Positions 33,342 through 42,495 of a DNA stretch of 64,000 nucleotides are shown in pieces; the stretch's first letter is position 1; every line of letters begins with the position of its first letter. The stretch is from Bacillota bacterium (GTDB taxonomy: Bacteria; Bacillota; Bacilli; Paenibacillales; UBA4045). A program made the translations under genes and the position numbers. The stretch spans positions 124,001-188,000 of the forward strand of contig JAEZQY010000061.1 of NCBI GenBank assembly GCA_023441055.1, read 5' to 3'. The notes beneath the pieces are model-generated. The model was not told the DNA's origin. It did not search any database and was given only the letters and a program-made list of their open reading frames with translations.

Positions 33342-34919
33342 ATGAAGAGAATGCTTATGATTTGTATGATTGCAGCGATTACGATGAGCATTGTGCTTGT
33401 CGGTTGCGGAGCAAACAATTCCTCGAACGGAAGCACAAGCAATACTGGCTCCAAAAGTACTGGAAGCACGGGAAGCACGAATTCCGGCAGTGAAACTAAG
33501 AAGGATAATGAACCTGCTAAACCTGCAGCTCCAGTGAAACTATCAGTAGTGGTTTCGGGTGCCGCGATACCTACACCTGATAAGGATCCTATTCTTCAAC
33601 AACTGAACAAAGACTTGAATATAGATTTGGAATTGGAAGTTATCGCAGCAGATTATACCCAGCAACTGAACGTCAAGATTGCCGGAGGTACGCCACCTGA
33701 TCTATTCAAAGTTACAAAATCTCAGCTTACAGCGTATGCGAAACAAGGTTTACTTCTAGATCTCGGACCATACATGGATCAAATGCCAAATGTCCAAAAA
33801 GCTTACACAGAAGAATTGCTAAATGAAGGACGAGTCGACGGACAGTTATATTCGCTTGTACAGCGCCCGTCTATCCCTATGACTTCACTTTGGATTCGGA
33901 AGGATTGGTTAGATCATTTGGGCTTGCCAGTGCCAAAAACATTGGATGATCTAAAAGAAGTTGCTATTGCTTTTACTGAAAATGACCCGGATAACAATGG
34001 GAAGAAGGATACTGTTGGATTAACAGGTACGCAATTAAGAACATTCGAACCTATATTCGCGGCATTTGGGGTAGCTCTGCCAGGTAATTATACGATCAAG
34101 GATAACGAAGTCGTATATGCTACGACCGACCCAGCTATGAAGGATGCTTTGGCCTATATCAACGAGCTCGTTGCTGCAAAAACAGTTGATCCAGAAATAA
34201 TGGCTAATAAAGGACTTGATGATCAACAGAAAGTGTTCCAAGGTAAAGCAGGTATCATCTATCATCAATGGAGTGAAATGGCCAAGAGTAATTATGTGGA
34301 GCAATACAAATCCATCAATCCGAATGCAGAATGGATTCAAGTTGAGGCCTTGCAAGGACCAGGTGGGAAGTACACAGGAGTATGGAGCGTAGGAACCAAC
34401 GTCATTGGACCTTTCTGGCTGGCTATGCCAAAATCATTGGAGAAAACTCCTGAAAAGCTAAATAAGATATTGGAATACCTTAACTATATCACTGGTGATG
34501 GAGAAGGTCAGAATCTCGTAAGTTATGGCATTGAAGGCACACATTATAATGTGGAGAACAATGAAATTGTGGCGCTTCCGGCTATGGATGATCTAGGCTA
34601 TTCCATTGCTCACCAGCTTACCGGACGGGATGTATTGAAGTATTTGTCCGTTAAATTTGCTGCACAGAAGGAATATATTGATTTTGCTCTGAATCAGCCG
34701 CGGATTCATGTTTATGATTCCTTCGTTCCGATCCCTGAGGGCTTAGTGGGTGACGATAAGAAAACATTCGAAACAGAAGAGCTTACTAAATTCATTTACG
34801 GTAAACGTCCACTTGCTGAGTATGATCAATTCGTGGATACCTTAAACAAGACATTCCAATTGCCGAAGTATATCGAGAGCGCAGAGCAAGCTTTGAAGGA
34901 TGCTCAGTTTATTAAGTAA
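33342..34919 (+). CDS. Extracellular solute-binding lipoprotein (LipO type)
   Basis: A 525-residue lipoprotein: lipobox LVGC (Cys22), then a Ser/Gly/Thr-rich flexible linker (24-55), then a large periplasmic-binding fold of the family 1/LipO type (GGTPPDLFKVTKSQL, DPDNNGKKDTVGLT, ending with TLNKTFQLPKYIE). The DPDNNGKKD loop is the calcium-type site seen in this group. It delivers the substrate to the two permeases. GAAGGGGCG ribosome site. Its codons are A/T-rich compared with the core region. A hairpin right after the gene probably protects or limits the transcript. Confidence 0.93.
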   Translation: MKRMLMICMIAAITMSIVLVGCGANNSSNGSTSNTGSKSTGSTGSTNSGSETKKDNEPAKPAAPVKLSVVVSGAAIPTPDKDPILQQLNKDLNIDLELEVIAADYTQQLNVKIAGGTPPDLFKVTKSQLTAYAKQGLLLDLGPYMDQMPNVQKAYTEELLNEGRVDGQLYSLVQRPSIPMTSLWIRKDWLDHLGLPVPKTLDDLKEVAIAFTENDPDNNGKKDTVGLTGTQLRTFEPIFAAFGVALPGNYTIKDNEVVYATTDPAMKDALAYINELVAAKTVDPEIMANKGLDDQQKVFQGKAGIIYHQWSEMAKSNYVEQYKSINPNAEWIQVEALQGPGGKYTGVWSVGTNVIGPFWLAMPKSLEKTPEKLNKILEYLNYITGDGEGQNLVSYGIEGTHYNVENNEIVALPAMDDLGYSIAHQLTGRDVLKYLSVKFAAQKEYIDFALNQPRIHVYDSFVPIPEGLVGDDKKTFETEELTKFIYGKRPLAEYDQFVDTLNKTFQLPKYIESAEQALKDAQFIK

Positions 34920-34951
34920 GAAGTGACGACATTTCATAATCACTAAGTAAC

Positions 34952-34982
34952 GGCCCCTCAACTTAGGGGCCTGTTATTTATT
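34952..34982 (+). terminator. Hairpin after the solute-binding gene
   Basis: GGCCCCT pairs with AGGGGCC around a six-base loop, followed by TGTTATTTATT. The T-tract is interrupted, so it may be a leaky terminator that keeps the downstream enzymes at lower levels than the binding protein. Confidence 0.65.
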
Positions 34983-35001
34983 CAAGAGTTGGAAGGAGTG
35001 G

Positions 35002-36903
35002 ATGAGTGGAATGATACCTGAACATGTTGTGCAACAGCTGCATGCGGAAGTAGTCATCGTTGGAGGCGGGACAGCAGGCTGTCTGGCTGCTATTGCGGCT
35101 GCAGATGAAGGTGCTGCTGTTCTTGTCATCGAACGAGATAATGCGCTAGGAGGTGTCGGCACTCGAGCTGGTCTGCATATGTATCATTGGGGTTCCCAGG
35201 GTGGCTACCAGGACGTATTAGATCATGAATGCAGAGAAATGACGAAGCTGTTTGGAGTGAAAGCAGACGGGTTTTCGCCCGACATTAAGCGGGTGGTTCT
35301 TGCCCGAAGCTTTCAACAGCGTAATATTAAGGTCATGTTTCAAACGATATTATGCGATGCTGTGAGACAAGAAGATCAGATTAAGAGCATTCGTGTGTCT
35401 TGCCCGGATGGAGTCTACGACGTGACAGCGAGCATATATATCGATGCAACTGGTGATGCTGATCTGACAGCACTTGTCGATGGCAAATTTAGTGAGGGAA
35501 GAGAACGTGATGGTCTGTACCATCCGTTATCATTCGTACCCAGATTCATAGATGAACGTTGGACGAGCAAATTTATTAATATCGATGGAGGCTGGGTTGA
35601 TTCCTCGGATCCAACTGATATTTCCAGAGCTTTGGTAGACACAAGAGAGTCTATTAGGGCGATTTACAATAAGGTAGGACGCTTACTATCGATTGCTCCA
35701 CAGATTGGTATTCGAGAAGGGCGGCATATCGAGGGTGTTTATAAAATCTCGATGGACGATTATATCTCTGATCGAACTTACCCGGATACCATTGTACGAA
35801 CGTACTCGCATTATGATAATCATGCTCGAGATTTCGGTAATGAGAATGACCATAACCAAATTTGGGTTGTGTTGCTCGGCTTATTGAAGGTACCGCTATA
35901 TGGCGATATTCCGTACCGTTCGATACTGCCTCGTGATATTTCAAACCTATTGGTTACAGGACGTGCCTTCTCTGCACACCGAGATGTGTTCGCAGGCATG
36001 CGGATGCAACGGGATATGCAGAAGCTTGGCGAAGCAACTGGCGTCGCTGCTTCACTAGCGGTTCACCATAACACGAACGCTCATGAGATCAATGTCGCAG
36101 AGCTTCAACAGAAGCTGCTGCTCCGAGGCGTGCTGAGTAATGATATTCTTACGCGAACAGGTACACCTAATTTATCGTTCACTACCGGATCACTTGCTGG
36201 ACGAGAAATGTCACGAGAGCTTGCGGCAGAGCTGCTGCCTGAGCTAGTGAATTACTTGGGTGAAGGTGCCATAGAGGAAGGCATTGCGATTTGGTGGATT
36301 AGCAAAACTGGCGAGCTAGGGAAAGCGTTTCTAGCACAGTGGATCCAAGGTGACCTAAGTTATGAAAGCAAGCGAGCAGCTGCATTCGCACAAGCGATAT
36401 TGGGCGATTATATCGCGGTCGACATGCTGCTTTATATATTGAAGATTAGAGATCCATACTGTCCTCCCCCAGCCCAATTAAAGCCGCTTCCGAGATGGGT
36501 TGCTGCCTTGACAGCCTTACGCTTATTAAAGGCAAAGGAGGCCCTTAATGACGTGCTAGACTTACTTGAGGAAGAGCATAACCCCGGCTATTATTCATTC
36601 ATGCTGCGGTACTTGGCGGATCTAGGTCCGATGTTAAGTCAAGAGGAGAAGCAGCAAGTCATTGAAGTCATCAAGCAGTGGCTACAGGGAGAAGCACCTC
36701 GAGCACCATTCTTTCAACAAGGTGCAAGAACGCCTATCACTTATGAATGGAACTTGGAGATGAATGCAGCTTTAGTCCTTCATGCTTGTGGGAATGAAGA
36801 GGGCCTGCTCTATTGTACCAAGTATGTAGATGACTCGCGCGCCTATGTTAGGCATTTTGCTATCCAATGCTGTGAGACCATTCAAGGGAAGGAGCAACCA
36901 TGA
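35002..36903 (+). CDS. FAD-dependent oxidoreductase with HEAT-like C-terminal part
   Basis: A 633-residue flavoprotein of the FAD_oxidored (PF12831-like) type. The dinucleotide motif VVIVGGGTAGCLAAI lies at 13-27, with ERDNALGGVGTRAG following; the C-terminal FAD contact NLLVTGRAFSAHRD is near residue 315. The last 220 residues are helical with alternating short repeats (LTALRLLKAKEALNDVLDLL) resembling HEAT repeats. Such enzymes often sit beside carbohydrate importers in Paenibacillus; the reaction is unknown. Two possible starts (ATG 35002, ATG 35011) share the AAGGAG site. Its TGA overlaps the next ATG. Confidence 0.8.
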   Translation: MSGMIPEHVVQQLHAEVVIVGGGTAGCLAAIAAADEGAAVLVIERDNALGGVGTRAGLHMYHWGSQGGYQDVLDHECREMTKLFGVKADGFSPDIKRVVLARSFQQRNIKVMFQTILCDAVRQEDQIKSIRVSCPDGVYDVTASIYIDATGDADLTALVDGKFSEGRERDGLYHPLSFVPRFIDERWTSKFINIDGGWVDSSDPTDISRALVDTRESIRAIYNKVGRLLSIAPQIGIREGRHIEGVYKISMDDYISDRTYPDTIVRTYSHYDNHARDFGNENDHNQIWVVLLGLLKVPLYGDIPYRSILPRDISNLLVTGRAFSAHRDVFAGMRMQRDMQKLGEATGVAASLAVHHNTNAHEINVAELQQKLLLRGVLSNDILTRTGTPNLSFTTGSLAGREMSRELAAELLPELVNYLGEGAIEEGIAIWWISKTGELGKAFLAQWIQGDLSYESKRAAAFAQAILGDYIAVDMLLYILKIRDPYCPPPAQLKPLPRWVAALTALRLLKAKEALNDVLDLLEEEHNPGYYSFMLRYLADLGPMLSQEEKQQVIEVIKQWLQGEAPRAPFFQQGARTPITYEWNLEMNAALVLHACGNEEGLLYCTKYVDDSRAYVRHFAIQCCETIQGKEQP

Positions 36904-37832
36904 GAAATCAACCGATATATGATGCTGTAATCAATTCTGGTGGTATCGCCGGCTTAACTAGTGCTCTTAGAATAGCTCAAGAAGGGGGACGCGTAGCTAT
37001 TGTAGAACCCAGGGGAGCGCTCCTGTGGGAGATCTGTAAAGCTAGACAGCACATAGGAGATCTTGCTGATTTCACAAATGAGCCGCTGCCCTCTAATCCT
37101 GTACTCTCACAGATCGTGCTGCACGACACGGTCCGCAATGGCATTGTCGAACCTGTCTTGATGGAAATTGCTGCTGATCGGATCGCGAAGGATGCAGGGG
37201 TTGATCTTTATTTTCAGAGTAGAGTGGTAGGTTCATTAGAAGAGGGCGACGATCTGCAAATTGTGCTGGCGCAAAAAGGACGCATGCATACGTTATCATC
37301 GAGAAGACTGGTTCAGTTTATCGATGAGAAGCATAATGCGATAGATGATCAAGTGACTCCAACGGATCCTGAAATGGACATTTACACAATTACCTTTGCG
37401 AACAGTTCCATTGACAAGGAGCTTCATACGACGCTCAACCTTCCTTCATGTGATGTTGCTGTTCGAGTCCGTCCAACGTCATGGGAGAATGAATGCTATG
37501 TTGATATTGCTTTTCCAATTATGGATTCGAAAGAGCACGCTTCTGAGCTTGAATTTGCAATGGTCTATGAACACCTGATTCTAAAATTGAAAGAACAGAT
37601 ACCTGCTTTAAGAGAAGGAATTCCGATTTACTTGAGTGACGAGCCATGGAGATGGAGAACAAGTGCCCGAGAAGCGAATGTTGTAAGCAGTAAAGGAATC
37701 GAACAACGTATGATACGAACAGAACGAGTCGACTATACATTTTCATGGGACAAGTGTCTGATGGATGTTCAGCAATTGTTCGTATTCGGAGAGAAGGTAG
37801 GATCAGCCGCGTCGATGGGGACGATTACCTAA
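36900..37832 (+). CDS. Short FAD-dependent oxidoreductase-like protein with altered nucleotide motif
   Basis: A 310-residue protein related to the N- and C-terminal parts of the upstream flavoprotein. The dinucleotide-binding loop reads VINSGGIAGLTSAL where the family has V(I/V)GGGxAG: the first glycine is Ser, so FAD binding may be weakened. It still ends with a recognisable FAD contact (VFGEKVGSAASMG). It is half the length of its neighbour. The ATGA overlap with the upstream gene shows translational coupling, so it may form a heteromer with it (inference). A partly degenerate or pseudo-enzyme subunit is equally possible. Confidence 0.7.
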   Translation: MRNQPIYDAVINSGGIAGLTSALRIAQEGGRVAIVEPRGALLWEICKARQHIGDLADFTNEPLPSNPVLSQIVLHDTVRNGIVEPVLMEIAADRIAKDAGVDLYFQSRVVGSLEEGDDLQIVLAQKGRMHTLSSRRLVQFIDEKHNAIDDQVTPTDPEMDIYTITFANSSIDKELHTTLNLPSCDVAVRVRPTSWENECYVDIAFPIMDSKEHASELEFAMVYEHLILKLKEQIPALREGIPIYLSDEPWRWRTSAREANVVSSKGIEQRMIRTERVDYTFSWDKCLMDVQQLFVFGEKVGSAASMGTIT

Positions 37833-37833
37833 G

Positions 37834-39018
37834 ATGAATCAGGATATGCTAGATAAGCAAATGAGCGAATATATAGCTAACAATGAAATCGCGGGAGCGG
37901 CGCTTTTAGTCAGACAGGACAACCATATTATTTATCAAAAAAAATGGGGATATGCCAACATCGAAGAGCAGCTCCCTGTCGAATACGATACGATTTATCG
38001 ACTGGCGTCTTTGACAAAACCTATTGTAGCAGTCGCTATTATGATTCTTAGTGAACAAGGGAAGTTGCATCTGGATGACAATATGGATTCGTATATTCCA
38101 GAATTCAACCCATTAATGGTGTGCAAACCTGAGTTTCATACAGACAGTCTGGGCAGTATCAATGAATTGGATTTAGATAGCGTTGATCGAGTGCCAGCCA
38201 GAAGAAATGTAACGATTAGAGATTTGTTAAGCCACTCCAGCGGCTTGGGCATGGGAGCCGCTGGACTTCGTTTAGCATCGAAGCTTAGTGATCCAAGTGA
38301 TACCCTTGCTTCTCGTTTTCGGAAATTTAACAATTATCCGGCTGATTTTGAGCCGGGTGAATATACGGGTTATTCTCCAATTATCGGATTTGATGCCCTT
38401 GGAAGAATTATCGAAGTAGCCAGTGGTATGGAGCTTGATCTATTTTTGCAGGCGTATTTGTTTGATCCATTGGAGATGAGTGATACCACTTTTCGGTTGA
38501 ATGAGAACCAGACTAAACGACTAGCTGTACTATATAAATCAGATAGCGGAATGCAGTTTAGGGCTTCTTACAATGAGGATCTGGATGGCTTGATTGTGAA
38601 TGGATCTCGTTATTGTTCAGGAGCGGCCGGTTTGTATAGCACCCTGAATGATTATGATCATTTTGCACAGATGCTGATGCATGAGGGGAAGTATGGTTCC
38701 ACTACAGTATTACAAGCAGAATCGGTAAGGCGCATGCATCAGCAAGGGGCGTATAAGTATCTTGAACTTGCTCCAGGGCTAATTTGGGGATTAGGAATGA
38801 TGATTAGACAAGAGCCCAGAAAAGCAAAATCCTTCCTCTCAAAAGGGTCCTATGGCTGGAGTGGTGCATATGGTACTCACATGTTCGTTGATCCGATAAG
38901 GAAAGTATCTGCTGTATTGATGCTGAATCGTTCTAATATCGGTGGCGCGGGGTCATACGTGTCTAAGAAAGTTGAAGAATTGATTTATACAAGCTTAGTA
39001 GAAGGCTCGACATGCTGA
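37834..39018 (+). CDS. Beta-lactamase-fold serine hydrolase (class C type)
   Basis: A 394-residue serine hydrolase without signal peptide. The SxxK motif is S59-L-T-K62 in RLASLTKP; the second motif reads GYSP in place of YxN (near residue 178), and GWSGAYGTH near 348 stands where the KTG/HxG motif should be. This fits esterases and peptidases of the EstB/AmpH type rather than true lactamases. The ATG starts 1 nt after the upstream stop, so it is the last gene of the FAD operon. It is followed by a strong terminator. Confidence 0.85.
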   Translation: MNQDMLDKQMSEYIANNEIAGAALLVRQDNHIIYQKKWGYANIEEQLPVEYDTIYRLASLTKPIVAVAIMILSEQGKLHLDDNMDSYIPEFNPLMVCKPEFHTDSLGSINELDLDSVDRVPARRNVTIRDLLSHSSGLGMGAAGLRLASKLSDPSDTLASRFRKFNNYPADFEPGEYTGYSPIIGFDALGRIIEVASGMELDLFLQAYLFDPLEMSDTTFRLNENQTKRLAVLYKSDSGMQFRASYNEDLDGLIVNGSRYCSGAAGLYSTLNDYDHFAQMLMHEGKYGSTTVLQAESVRRMHQQGAYKYLELAPGLIWGLGMMIRQEPRKAKSFLSKGSYGWSGAYGTHMFVDPIRKVSAVLMLNRSNIGGAGSYVSKKVEELIYTSLVEGSTC

Positions 39019-39038
39019 ACAAGAAATGAGTGAACAGG

Positions 39039-39076
39039 AACAGCCTTGAGGTGTAATCATCTCTCGGCTGTTTTTT
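39039..39076 (+). terminator. Terminator of the FAD/hydrolase operon
   Basis: AACAGCC pairs with GGCTGTT, with an inner GAGGTG/CATCTC stem (one G-T pair), tetraloop TAAT, and a run of six T. Confidence 0.9.
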
Positions 39077-39235
39077 ATTTGGTTACGTTGTATATTCTGC
39101 AGCCCCTATGTGTTAGTAGAATTGGTGTGCATCCGTATGTGGATGTAAATAATGGTATATTTCCAATCTTTATTGTCCGGATATATATTGTAAGAGATAA
39201 GAATGGATACACATATTGCTGCAGGAGGTTTAAGC

Positions 39236-40567
39236 ATGCATCGAATGAGGTATATATGGATCGCTGTGCTGCTCATCATCATGTTGATGGGCTGCAGTCT
39301 GAAGAAAGCAGAGTACGTGCAGCCGGTGGAAGGCGTCATTACGGTCATGGATTATAACTACTGGGATTTCATGCAGAATTATGGGGGTGATGCCTTCACA
39401 GCGCTGCATCCCGGCGTCAAGTTCGAGGTGATTCCGCCAGATGGCGCAGAGATGAATCCTGACGATATGATGAATTTCATCGAGACGCATTCCCCAGATG
39501 TGATGATTCTGTGGAGTTATCAATACGCCCGCCTCGTTCGGGAAAATAAACTTCTTGCACTAGATGCGCTGGCATCAAGAGACAAGTACGATATAGAAGC
39601 GCTATATGAAGGCGCTGTTGAACTGCTGAGGCAGCAGGGCAATGGAGAGCTATTCGGCCTTGTACCTACTTTCTACAGCTCGGCGCTGGTGTATAACCGT
39701 GATTTGTTCGACCAATACAACGTACCTTATCCGGCAGGCGGCATGACTTGGGACGAGATCGCGGAATTGGCCAGCCGGTTCCCGGTTTCTGAGGATATCG
39801 AAGAGCGTGTATACGGCTTCGAGACAGGCAACAGTCTGTGGCGCTGGGTAGAAAATTTGGGATACAGATACTATGGATTATCGGCATTCGATACGGAGCA
39901 GCATCAGGTGACGCTGGATACTCCGCAGTGGAGGCTGGTATGGACACAGGCTGTACGGGACTACCAGTCGGGTGTATACCACTTCCCGGAGCTACTGCCT
40001 GCGGATGATTATGTCAAGAAGAATGCATTCTATCAAGGAAAAGCGGCGATGACTGTGATCCCCTCCTATGATATTGCGGCAAGATTGCTTGATGGGCCAG
40101 GGGGAGAGAAGAAGGTTCAGTTCCAATGGGAGGCTGTCGCGCAGCCCATCCATGTAGATGACGCGGGTCAGAATGCGACGATCGACCTATTCAGAGTGTA
40201 TGCGATTAATCGTCAGGCGGCCAACTCGGAGCAGGCGTGGGCATTCCTGAAGTACATTGCCAGCGAGTCTTATGCGCAGTTCCTGCAGCCACGACAGAAC
40301 GGCATGCTGAGCTTACGGGAGGGCAGCACAAGGAGCATCGGCGGCCTAGAGACGGAAATTTTCTATGAACCGAGAGAGGCCGGTGTATTAACTACCTCTC
40401 ATGCTTTTGAATTGCCGCATGAATTCAACGCCCGGTATAACGAGCTGCTACAAGCGGAGCTTGATGCTGTTATAAGCGGTGAGATTACGGTGGAGCAAGC
40501 GCTGACGTCATTGCAAGCCAAGGTAGAAGTCACCTACAACCAACTAGTAACGGCTGAGCTGCCCTAA
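39236..40567 (+). CDS. Solute-binding lipoprotein, first of a tandem pair
   Basis: A 443-residue lipoprotein: lipobox LMGC (Cys20). The mature part is a family 1 extracellular solute-binding fold with NGELFGLVPTFYSSALVYNR, FDQYNVPYPAGGMTWDEI and AWAFLKYIASES, typical of sugar-binding proteins. No permease or ATPase gene is adjacent. Start chosen at ATG 39236 (GCAGGAGG 7 nt upstream) rather than ATG 39203. The next gene is a paralogue. It may serve a permease elsewhere or act as a sensory binding protein. Confidence 0.88.
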   Translation: MHRMRYIWIAVLLIIMLMGCSLKKAEYVQPVEGVITVMDYNYWDFMQNYGGDAFTALHPGVKFEVIPPDGAEMNPDDMMNFIETHSPDVMILWSYQYARLVRENKLLALDALASRDKYDIEALYEGAVELLRQQGNGELFGLVPTFYSSALVYNRDLFDQYNVPYPAGGMTWDEIAELASRFPVSEDIEERVYGFETGNSLWRWVENLGYRYYGLSAFDTEQHQVTLDTPQWRLVWTQAVRDYQSGVYHFPELLPADDYVKKNAFYQGKAAMTVIPSYDIAARLLDGPGGEKKVQFQWEAVAQPIHVDDAGQNATIDLFRVYAINRQAANSEQAWAFLKYIASESYAQFLQPRQNGMLSLREGSTRSIGGLETEIFYEPREAGVLTTSHAFELPHEFNARYNELLQAELDAVISGEITVEQALTSLQAKVEVTYNQLVTAELP

Positions 40568-40606
40568 CTGTACTTGGAATACGCGAGGGAAGGAAGGTGC
40601 TTACGA

Positions 40607-41905
40607 ATGCGAGCGAAGCATGTCATGTCTATCCTTGTCATCCTAGCAGTGCTGGGACTTAGCTCGGGCTGTCTGGGGCAAGGCGTTCCTCCAAGCGAAC
40701 AAGAGAAACAAATCAGGATCAAGCTTGTCGTCGATCAGCCGCAAGCTTATCAGTCCAGATACGGAGCAGCTGTTGCTGCGCAGCTACCTGATCTTGAGAT
40801 CGAATTATATAGCTCCTCCGATTGGGAGAAGGTTAGGTTAACTGAGGACGAAAGTCCGGATGTGCGGATTGTCTCTTATCCGCAATATGTGCAGCTCGTT
40901 GAAGAAGGCTTGTTGTATGCGCTGGACGCTTATATCACGCGGGACGCCTTCGATAAGGAAGGGCTGCATGAGGGAGTCGTCCAGCTGCTGACCGAGCCCG
41001 GCGGAGGCCAGATGTTCGGCTTAGCTCCGATCTTCTTCAGTCAGGCGCTCCTGTATAATAGGGAGCTGTTCGACCAATATGGTATCCCGCATCCGGTGAA
41101 CGGCATGAGCTGGGATGAGGTGTTGGAGTTAGCCGGACGCTTCCCGGTAAGCCTGGAGCCGAGCGAGGATGCGGAGGATCGATTATACGGTCTGTATACT
41201 TGGCATAGCGCATACGGGCTCGTGCAAGAGATCGGCAAGGCAGAGGGGCTTGTGAACATATCCGGACAAACAGCGATGGTAGTGGATACGCCTGAATGGT
41301 GGCATATATGGGAGCGGGTTGCAGCTGGCGTGCTGGAGGGGGAGATTCTCGTTCACCCCGAGCATCCAGGCAGGATGAATACGAGGGACAACGCGTTCGT
41401 ATCGGGCAGAGCTGCGATGTCGATCGCGGGCCTGTCCCAAGCGGTCAACAGCCGGGATGCCGGAGTTCAGGTTGGTATCGTATCACCGCCGGTGAACCCA
41501 AGAGCGCCTTCTGTTAATTGGACGTTAGCGCTGGGTGATATCTTTGTTATCCCTGCGGATTCCCGTCAGCCGGATCAAGCTTGGCAGCTGATTAAGTATA
41601 TTCACGGAGACCAATACGCCAGGACGAAGTCGAAGACGTCGCTGGACATGTCGGTCCGAACGGCTTATATGCAGGAGCTGGACGGCGAGCCGATAACCGC
41701 CTATTATACGCCTGTTGACGCTTGGGTGGAAGACAGGTTCGTCAGCTCGCTGCCCGCTTACTTCCATGCCGAATTCGACCGGCTCGGCGCTGTGGAGATG
41801 GCGGCTGTACTGGAGCAGGCGAAGACGATAGAGGAAGCGCTGGAGGTATTCCAGCAAGGCGCGCAATCCGCGCTGCAGGAAGCGCTGCAGCAAGAGTCGG
41901 AGTAG
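40607..41905 (+). CDS. Solute-binding lipoprotein, second of a tandem pair
   Basis: A 432-residue lipoprotein: lipobox SSGC (Cys22). It shares the motif order of the upstream protein (MFGLAPIFFSQALLYNRELF, HPVNGMSWDEVLELAGRFP, QAWQLIKYIHGDQYA), so the pair arose by duplication, but the sequences have clearly diverged. Residues 28-45 keep a short polar linker. ATG 40607 with GGAAGG upstream is preferred over TTG 40574. Same transcript as the first copy (gap 39 bp). Confidence 0.87.
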   Translation: MRAKHVMSILVILAVLGLSSGCLGQGVPPSEQEKQIRIKLVVDQPQAYQSRYGAAVAAQLPDLEIELYSSSDWEKVRLTEDESPDVRIVSYPQYVQLVEEGLLYALDAYITRDAFDKEGLHEGVVQLLTEPGGGQMFGLAPIFFSQALLYNRELFDQYGIPHPVNGMSWDEVLELAGRFPVSLEPSEDAEDRLYGLYTWHSAYGLVQEIGKAEGLVNISGQTAMVVDTPEWWHIWERVAAGVLEGEILVHPEHPGRMNTRDNAFVSGRAAMSIAGLSQAVNSRDAGVQVGIVSPPVNPRAPSVNWTLALGDIFVIPADSRQPDQAWQLIKYIHGDQYARTKSKTSLDMSVRTAYMQELDGEPITAYYTPVDAWVEDRFVSSLPAYFHAEFDRLGAVEMAAVLEQAKTIEEALEVFQQGAQSALQEALQQESE

Positions 41906-41922
41906 TAGAGAATAACCGATCG

Positions 41923-42183
41923 TTATTCAGCATTCGTCTCCGTTTCAAGCATGGCAAGTAATGTGAATGCTTCTTCATTCGTCGTTCCGCACGCCTCCGG
42001 CTCCGCCTGGAAGCAGCGGCACACCTCGGGGCGATCCGGCTTGCCGAACAGCATACAGCGGTTGTCTGCAGTCAACTGGACGCAGCGTGTACCGGCCGGT
42101 TTACCGTCAGGCATGCCGGGTATCGGGGAGGAGATCGATATCACAATGCAGCAAGCAGCACAGCCGATTTGGCACTCCATCAT
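41923..42183 (-). CDS. YkgJ family cysteine-cluster protein
   Basis: An 86-residue protein with the CxxxCxxCC-type pattern at its start (MMECQIGCAACC) and later cysteines in CVQLTADNRCMLFG and VCRCFQ, a signature of the YkgJ/UPF0153 family. A metal or iron-sulphur cluster is presumed for the family; no function is established. AAGGGTGA lies upstream of ATG 42180/42183. It converges on the solute-binding operon with an 17-bp gap that holds a small GAATAAC/GTTATTC hairpin. Confidence 0.85.
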   Translation of the reverse strand: MMECQIGCAACCIVISISSPIPGMPDGKPAGTRCVQLTADNRCMLFGKPDRPEVCRCFQAEPEACGTTNEEAFTLLAMLETETNAE

Positions 42184-42294
42184 TTGGATTCACCCTTCAG
42201 AGTTAGGCTAGTCAGATATATTCCAGACACGCGGATTATGATCACGTATAACACCTTCTTTCGAATATTACCACTTTGCCGCGTGATATAGGAA

Positions 42295-42367
42295 GCTGCT
42301 GTGATAGGTGCTGTGGCGCGGATATGATGAACTTTTTTAGTATAATGCTGCTGTGATAGGTGCTGTG
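42295..42367 (+). repeat. 21-bp direct repeat, two copies
   Basis: GCTGCTGTGATAGGTGCTGTG occurs at 42295-42315 and 42347-42367, 52 bp apart, with GGATAT shortly after each copy and a TATAAT (42341-42346) directly before the second. It lies in the 369-bp gap between the divergent YkgJ and BTAD genes. It could be an operator pair or a duplication; no coding sense is evident. Confidence 0.6.
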
Positions 42368-42495
42368 ACAGGATATTCAGAAAAAACTGCAACTAATTCC
42401 CCTGGCCTAGCAACTAACTGAAGTATGTGAGGTCGTCTAAGTAGATCAGGCGAATCGAACATTATAGCTCGAAGTTCCCCATAAGCTGTGCAGGA

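Noticed and set aside
39000..39240. Attachment site copy of the tRNA-Leu 3' end bounding the A/T-rich locus
   Set aside because: I looked for the GGGTTCAAATCCCTCC-type end near 39 kb and saw none; no integrase gene is present.
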